A stretch of DNA of 10,335 bases. Source: Acidobacteriaceae bacterium (GTDB taxonomy: Bacteria > Acidobacteriota > Terriglobia > Terriglobales > Acidobacteriaceae). The stretch spans positions 1 through 10,335 of the forward strand of contig PMTP01000140.1 in assembly GCA_003167305.1 (NCBI GenBank). The letters run 5' to 3'. A program made the translations under genes and the position numbers. The notes below the pieces were generated by a model. It was given only the letters and a program-made list of their open reading frames with translations. It was not told the origin of the DNA and ran no database searches. This document shows, piece after piece, positions 7,162 through 10,335 of this stretch (its first letter is position 1; each line of letters starts with the position of its first letter).

Positions 7162-7191
7162 GAAGGCTACGGACTTTAGCCCGTACCCTTC
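7162..7191. repeat. Imperfect palindrome between msbA and yicC
   Basis: GAAGG (7162-7166) pairs with CCTTC (7187-7191), and TACGG (7168-7172) with CCGTA (7181-7185). An inner CT/AG (7174-7175/7178-7179) also pairs, with two mismatches in all and a TT loop. No T-run follows, so it is a weak terminator candidate at best. It could be another dispersed palindrome or an mRNA processing site between the two genes. Confidence 0.4.
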
Positions 7192-7236
7192 CATCTGCTG
7201 GGACCAGGAACATACAACCGTAGTTTGAGGAAGAAA

Positions 7237-8136
7237 ATGCCGATTTATTCGATGACCGGGTTTGCGCGCGCTCAAGTCCGCGTGAACGATCAACTCAGCT
7301 ACACGCTCAGCGTCAAGAGCGTGAATCACCGCTTTCTCGACGTGCAGTTGCGCCTGCCTTCGGGCCTGGACGCGCTGGAGATGGAGCTGCGCAAGGCGAT
7401 CAAGGACAACCTGATCCGCGGCCACGTTGATCTCACGCTCTCCATCGATCGCGGCAGCCAGCAAACATCCGGCTACAATCGCGAGTTGATTGAGGGCTAT
7501 CTGACGGCCTTCGCCGCCGCGAGTGTAGGGTATGGCCTGACGGGCGAGCCGGATCTGAACGCCATTCTGCGTCTGCCCGGAGCGCTGCAAAGCGACAACC
7601 GCTCCAACGGCGACGAAGACCTGGCCGCGCTGAACGAAAGCGTGCGGCGGGAGATTGCTCCGCTGCTGGAAGAGTTGAAGACGATGCGGGCGCGCGAGGG
7701 CGAAGCGCTGGAGGCGATTCTGCACGGCACGCTGGACCGCCTGGCCGAGGTCACCGAGGGCGTCGCGGCGATGCGTCCTGAAGTCGAACAGCGCTATCAG
7801 GACCGGCTCACCGAGCGGCTGCTGGCGGCCACCGGCCCGGAGTTCAACCGCCAGCGGCTGCTTGAGGAAGTTGCCGTGATGGTCGAGCGCAGTGACATTG
7901 CCGAGGAGTTGGAGCGCATGGCGACGCACATCGGCCACTTCCGCGAGCTGCTCGCCGGCGGCGGCGAAGTCGGCAAGAAGCTCGACTTCCTGCTTCAAGA
8001 GATGAATCGCGAGGCCAACACGCTGCTCTCAAAGACCGGCGGCGCGGGAGGGAAGGGAACTCGCATTACCGAACTAGGGCTGGCCATGAAGTCGGAGATC
8101 GAAAAGGCCCGCGAACAGATTCAGAATTTGGAATAG
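7237..8136 (+). CDS. yicC: YicC/YloC-family endoribonuclease
   Basis: This 299-residue cytoplasmic protein begins MPIYSMTGFARA, the usual start of the YicC family, with SVNHRFLDVQLRLP (28-41) in the N-terminal domain. The C-terminal DUF1732 domain (about 215-299) includes SDIAEELERMATHIGHF (219-235), GKKLDFLLQEMNREANTLLSK (246-266, slightly interrupted after it) and KSEIEKAREQIQNLE at the end. Family members cleave RNA and take part in RNA turnover and stress survival. The SK-to-T(R/D) stretch carries a short glycine-rich insertion, GGAGGKG (268-274), compared with E. coli YicC as I recall it. The start is fixed by GAGG (7227-7230), 6 bases before the ATG. It lies directly upstream of the small orphan and gmk, consistent with the frequent yicC-gmk pairing in bacteria. 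Confidence 0.93.
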   Translation: MPIYSMTGFARAQVRVNDQLSYTLSVKSVNHRFLDVQLRLPSGLDALEMELRKAIKDNLIRGHVDLTLSIDRGSQQTSGYNRELIEGYLTAFAAASVGYGLTGEPDLNAILRLPGALQSDNRSNGDEDLAALNESVRREIAPLLEELKTMRAREGEALEAILHGTLDRLAEVTEGVAAMRPEVEQRYQDRLTERLLAATGPEFNRQRLLEEVAVMVERSDIAEELERMATHIGHFRELLAGGGEVGKKLDFLLQEMNREANTLLSKTGGAGGKGTRITELGLAMKSEIEKAREQIQNLE

Positions 8137-8194
8137 AATCACCGCAATGAGACCGAAGCAATTTTTAGGTTGCTATGCAGAGGGGGGTAGATTG

Positions 8195-8464
8195 ATGAGT
8201 AAGTTGATTCTGTCTGGTTGGAACCCAGGATTTAACAAAATCGGCCTCACAAAGTTATTACAAGTGGATCTCGGATATTCGCTCTCCCACGCGAAGGCGA
8301 TTACGGACTCTGTGTTGGAAGGTCAATCTATAGCGATAGATCTGGACGAAGATCAGTTCGAACAAATGGGCGTTAAGCTCAGTGATCTATGTACGAAGTT
8401 TGTACTGGAAAAGGACACTGAAGTTCAGTCTCGGAAGCTTGACGGACGGGTTCTGAGAGGATAA
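8195..8464 (+). CDS. Small orphan protein with an L7/L12 C-terminal-domain-like pattern
   Basis: This is an 89-residue protein with no signal peptide or membrane segment. I do not recognise it with certainty. Residues 3-72 show a beta-alpha-alpha-beta-alpha-beta-like pattern: ILSGWNPGFNKIGLTKLLQ, then LGYSLSHAKAITDSVLEGQ, then a strand IAIDL and a final helix and strand. This recalls the ribosomal protein bL12 C-terminal domain (K..vIK.vR..tGLgLkEAK.lV). The last 17 residues are polar and basic. The ATG at 8195 has a strong purine run (AGGGGGG, 8181-8187) 7 bases upstream; an in-frame ATG at 8147 lacks one. GC is about 45% by hand count, clearly below yicC and gmk. It sits 58 bases after yicC and 7 before gmk, and its last codons carry the likely gmk ribosome-binding site. 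It may have been inserted into the operon by transfer. Confidence 0.72.
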   Translation: MSKLILSGWNPGFNKIGLTKLLQVDLGYSLSHAKAITDSVLEGQSIAIDLDEDQFEQMGVKLSDLCTKFVLEKDTEVQSRKLDGRVLRG

Positions 8465-8471
8465 TTGCAGT

Positions 8472-9209
8472 ATGGCAGGCATTCTCTTCATCATTTCGGC
8501 GCCCTCCGGCTCGGGCAAGAGCACGCTGGTCAATGAGGTGCGCAAGCAGTTGACTGGGATCGAGTTTTCCGTCTCCTGGACGACGCGTCCGCCGCGCGGC
8601 TCTGAGCAGCACGGGCGCGAATACAACTTCACCACCCGCGAGGAGTTCGAGCGGATGCTCGCTGCAGGAGAATTTCTGGAGCACGCCGAGGTCTTCGGCA
8701 ACTACTACGGCACGGCGCGCTCGTCGCTGGAACAGGCCCGCGACGAGGGCCACGACCTGATGCTGGACATCGACGTACAGGGCGCGGCGCAGGTGCGCGC
8801 TAAAATGCCGGAGGCGGTGAGCATCTTTGTGATGCCGCCCAACCCCCAGGTTCTACGCACCCGATTGCGCAATCGCAGCCGCGCCGAGGGCGTCCAGGAC
8901 GGGGCAGAGGTCATGCGGAGGCTGAACGCGGCGCGCAAGGAGATTGAGAATTATCGCGAATACGGCTATATTCTGGTTAACGACATTCTGGACCGGGCGG
9001 TGGCGCAACTGGAAGCCATAGTGCTGACCGAGCGCTTCTATCGCAACGACGAGCCAATCGCTTTCCGCGCGGACCGGGTGTTGGAGGTGGCGGCGACTTG
9101 TCTGCTAGCCAACTCGCAGGAACGGCTCGGACCTGTGCTGGAGGCCTTTCGCATTGGCTACCCCGGCCAGCAGGAACTGCCTTTTGAGGAGGATTCCGAT
9201 GACGATTGA
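8472..9209 (+). CDS. gmk: Guanylate kinase
   Basis: This 245-residue cytoplasmic enzyme converts GMP and ATP to GDP and ADP. It has the P-loop SAPSGSGKST (9-18), a GMP-binding TTRPPRG segment followed by HGREYNF, the lid-region EFLEHAEVFGNYYGT, and LDIDVQGAAQVR. A NYREYGYILVND segment follows near the end of the usual fold. Typical bacterial enzymes have about 205 residues; this one has about 40 extra C-terminal residues ending in the acidic tail PFEEDSDDD. The start gives the usual MAGILFIISAPSG. The nearest Shine-Dalgarno is AGAGG (8456-8460), 11 bases upstream, inside the preceding small gene. It overlaps rpoZ by 11 bases, and the DNA coding for its acidic tail carries the rpoZ Shine-Dalgarno. 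Confidence 0.97.
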   Translation: MAGILFIISAPSGSGKSTLVNEVRKQLTGIEFSVSWTTRPPRGSEQHGREYNFTTREEFERMLAAGEFLEHAEVFGNYYGTARSSLEQARDEGHDLMLDIDVQGAAQVRAKMPEAVSIFVMPPNPQVLRTRLRNRSRAEGVQDGAEVMRRLNAARKEIENYREYGYILVNDILDRAVAQLEAIVLTERFYRNDEPIAFRADRVLEVAATCLLANSQERLGPVLEAFRIGYPGQQELPFEEDSDDD

Positions 9210-9429
9210 AACCGGCTTCGACTCGAACTACCGCAAGGTGATGGTGGCTGCCCGCCGCGCTCGCCAGTTGCAGAGCGGCTCCCGCGCCCTGATCTCCACG
9301 CAGTCCACCAAGCCCTGCCGCATCGCCCAGGAAGAGATTACCGCCGGCAAAATCTCTTACGAGAAAATCGAAGCCCCGATCGTCAAGCCGCTGATCGAAG
9401 GCCCGGCCGTTCCGATTCTGCTGAGCTAG
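9199..9429 (+). CDS. rpoZ: DNA-directed RNA polymerase omega subunit
   Basis: This 76-residue protein would bind the beta' subunit and help RNA polymerase assembly; in many bacteria omega also forms part of a ppGpp site. It shows SNYRKVMVAARRARQL near the start, matching the omega helix that contacts beta', then KPCRIAQEEITAGKIS, matching the conserved P..(I/V)A.EEI..GKI segment. The ATG at 9199 is set by a very strong Shine-Dalgarno, GAGGAGG (9186-9192), 6 bases upstream. An in-frame ATG at 9154 lies well inside gmk and has no such support. The overlap with gmk implies co-translation. The match is short, but the gmk-rpoZ-coaBC context makes it secure. Confidence 0.93.
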   Translation: MTIETGFDSNYRKVMVAARRARQLQSGSRALISTQSTKPCRIAQEEITAGKISYEKIEAPIVKPLIEGPAVPILLS

Positions 9430-9462
9430 TACTGTGACCGCAAGAATTGGTAATGGCCAGAA

Positions 9463-9537
9463 TGTAGCGCCGGCCTCCCGGCCGGCTGTAGCGTGGACGT
9501 CCTCGTCCGCGCCTGTCTGGGAGCAATTACCAAATCA
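9463..9537 (+). repeat. REP-like palindrome doublet, copy B
   Basis: GTAG (9464-9467) precedes the 7-bp stem GCCGGCC/GGCCGGC (9469-9486, TCCC loop). A second GTAG (9488-9491) precedes CGTGGACG/CGTCCGCG (9492-9511, TCCT loop), which has one G-T pair. The tail GGGAGCAATTACCAAATCA matches that of copy A. Both copies have the same orientation. This one lies between rpoZ and coaBC, where it may also act as an RNA-stabilising 3' structure for the gmk-rpoZ transcript, as REPs can in enterobacteria. Confidence 0.75.
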
Positions 9538-9581
9538 TTCGGTCTAAGCACTAGCTTTGGTTTTTTTCGTGCCTCTGTCAC

Positions 9582-9623
9582 CCAGAGCAGAGCGCAGCGT
9601 AGTCAAAGTGGACCTGCGGTTGT
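9582..9623 (+). repeat. Dispersed intergenic element, copy 2 (inverted partner at 591-625)
   Basis: The sequence CCAGAGCAGAGCGCAGCG, then AGTCAAAGTGGACCTG, then CGGTTGT corresponds to the minus strand of 591-625. It carries a 5-base insertion that duplicates part of CCAGAG. It follows the REP-like doublet by 44 bases, so the rpoZ-coaBC gap is almost wholly repeat-derived up to about 9623. Confidence 0.5.
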
Positions 9624-9667
9624 ATGTGCTCCGTTACCGTCCTCGATTTTTTCCGCGCGAAACCAGC

Positions 9668-9673
9668 TACAAT
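9668..9673 (+). promoter_or_regulatory. Possible -10 box of a leaderless coaBC promoter
   Basis: TACAAT (5/6 to TATAAT) ends 6 bases before the coaBC ATG at 9680, so the predicted start of transcription coincides with the start codon. There is no Shine-Dalgarno before the ATG (ATCAAGCC). A -35 is not convincing; T-rich DNA at 9647-9652 is the nearest candidate. Confidence 0.4.
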
Positions 9674-9679
9674 CAAGCC

Positions 9680-10335
9680 ATGAGAGTCACGGTCGGAGTC
9701 TCCGGCGGAATCGCCGCGTACAAGGCGGCTGAACTGGTGCGCGTGCTGCAACGGCAGGCCATCGAAGTCCACGTCGTCATGACCGAGGCGGCCGGTAAGT
9801 TTGTGCAGCCGCTCACCTTTGCCGCGCTCACCGACCACAAGGTCATCACCAGCCTGTGGGACGATAACGGGACCGCAAGTAGCACCTACGATTCGTCGAT
9901 TGAACACATCGGCGAGGCGCAGTGGGCCGACGCGCTGATTGTCGCCCCGGCCACGGCAAACATTCTGGCCAAATTTGCGCACGGCATCGCCGACGATTTT
10001 CTGACCACCCTCTATCTGGCCACCACCGCGCCGGTCTTCGTGGCGCCCGCGATGAATGTGAATATGTGGGAGCATCCCGCCACGCAAGCGAATCTCGAAA
10101 CCCTCCGTCTGCGCGGCGTGCGCGTCATCGAGCCGGGCACGGGCGAGCTAGCCTGCGGCATGGTGGGCGCGGGACGCATGGCCGAGCCTGCCGCCATTGC
10201 CGAAGCCGTACTCTGCGCCCTGGGCCGCTGTCACGATCTGGCCGGCGAAGTCGTGCTGGTCACTGCGGGAGGCACGCGCGAGGCCCTCGACCCGGTACGC
10301 TTCATCGGCAACCGTTCCAGCGGCAAGATGGGCTA
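9680..10335 (+). CDS. coaBC: Bifunctional CoaBC (phosphopantothenoylcysteine decarboxylase / phosphopantothenate-cysteine ligase), N-terminal part
   Basis: The first 218 codons are present; the gene leaves the window at the right edge. CoaB joins cysteine to 4'-phosphopantothenate and CoaC decarboxylates the product to 4'-phosphopantetheine for coenzyme A. The CoaC flavoprotein domain (1 to about 185) shows the FMN-binding GVSGGIAAYKAAELV (6-20), catalytic His76 in SIEHIGEAQWAD, APATANILAKFAHGIADD (90-107), the substrate-binding PAMN (123-126) followed by MW, and Cys159 in ELACGMVGAGRM, the active-site clamp. The CoaB domain starts at about 188 with GEVVLVTAGGTREALDPVRFIGNRSSGKMG, its nucleotide-binding start. 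The fused CoaC-CoaB order is that of most bacteria. No Shine-Dalgarno is seen, and the start may be leaderless. It follows rpoZ after 250 bases of repeats. Confidence 0.96.
   Translation, partial: MRVTVGVSGGIAAYKAAELVRVLQRQAIEVHVVMTEAAGKFVQPLTFAALTDHKVITSLWDDNGTASSTYDSSIEHIGEAQWADALIVAPATANILAKFAHGIADDFLTTLYLATTAPVFVAPAMNVNMWEHPATQANLETLRLRGVRVIEPGTGELACGMVGAGRMAEPAAIAEAVLCALGRCHDLAGEVVLVTAGGTREALDPVRFIGNRSSGKMG

Noticed and set aside
7156..7998. 280-codon minus-strand frame opposite yicC
   Set aside because: yicC has a good ribosome-binding site, the family N-terminus and the full C-terminal domain; the antisense product is Leu/Ala/Arg/Gln-rich without motifs.
8147..8194. Upstream ATG at 8147 for the small orphan gene
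   Set aside because: It has no Shine-Dalgarno, while the ATG at 8195 has a strong one at ideal spacing and opens the folded pattern.
9493..9732. 79-codon plus-strand frame between rpoZ and coaBC
   Set aside because: It runs through two repeat elements and into coaBC out of frame; no ribosome-binding site.
9578..10087. 169-codon minus-strand frame opposite coaBC
   Set aside because: coaBC on the plus strand shows all the flavoprotein motifs, and the antisense frame starts and ends in unrelated positions.

Overview
The window looks like a piece of a chromosome from a GC-rich, Gram-negative bacterium, most likely an Acidobacteriota (Terriglobia-like). That assignment is an inference. It rests on the neighbourhood of an MsbA-like exporter, YicC, guanylate kinase, omega and CoaBC, on a periplasmic M2-family peptidase, on a PBP1b-like bifunctional penicillin-binding protein, and on many short intergenic repeats. 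No database search was possible. Nearly all genes are core functions. I see no CRISPR array, rRNA, tRNA, integrase, transposase or toxin/defence module.

Layout. The left half (1-5006) is on the minus strand. Read in its own direction it runs proS (prolyl-tRNA synthetase), then a PBP1b-like class A penicillin-binding protein, then the first 151 codons of an angiotensin-converting-enzyme-like M2 peptidase that leaves the window at base 1. A 257-base divergent intergenic region (5007-5263) separates this half from the right half, which is on the plus strand: an MsbA-like ABC exporter, yicC (endoribonuclease family), a small AT-richer orphan with an L7/L12-like C-terminal pattern, gmk, rpoZ (overlapping gmk by 11 bases) and, after a 250-base repeat-filled gap, the start of coaBC, which runs off the right edge.

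How the genes relate. The yicC-gmk-rpoZ run is a compact housekeeping operon for RNA turnover, GMP phosphorylation and RNA polymerase assembly. The MsbA-like exporter and the PBP serve the envelope. CoaBC makes 4'-phosphopantetheine for coenzyme A. The small 89-residue gene between yicC and gmk (about 45% GC by hand count, in clearly GC-richer surroundings) is the one accessory-looking gene.

The most unusual content lies between and at the edges of genes. Two 75-base elements (5095-5169 and 9463-9537) align without gaps and each contains two GTAG-headed (or near-GTAG) palindromes. Eight of the eleven substitutions in the palindromic part fall in four compensatory base pairs. A third, single palindrome of the same type lies inverted near the proS start. 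Two unrelated heptanucleotide tandem arrays are present: one as inverted arms between proS and the PBP gene, the other forming the 3' end of the msbA reading frame. A further element occurs as inverted copies at 591-625 and 9582-9623. The msbA promoter region also holds a possible leaderless 12-codon leader peptide whose stop overlaps the msbA start, and coaBC may be leaderless.
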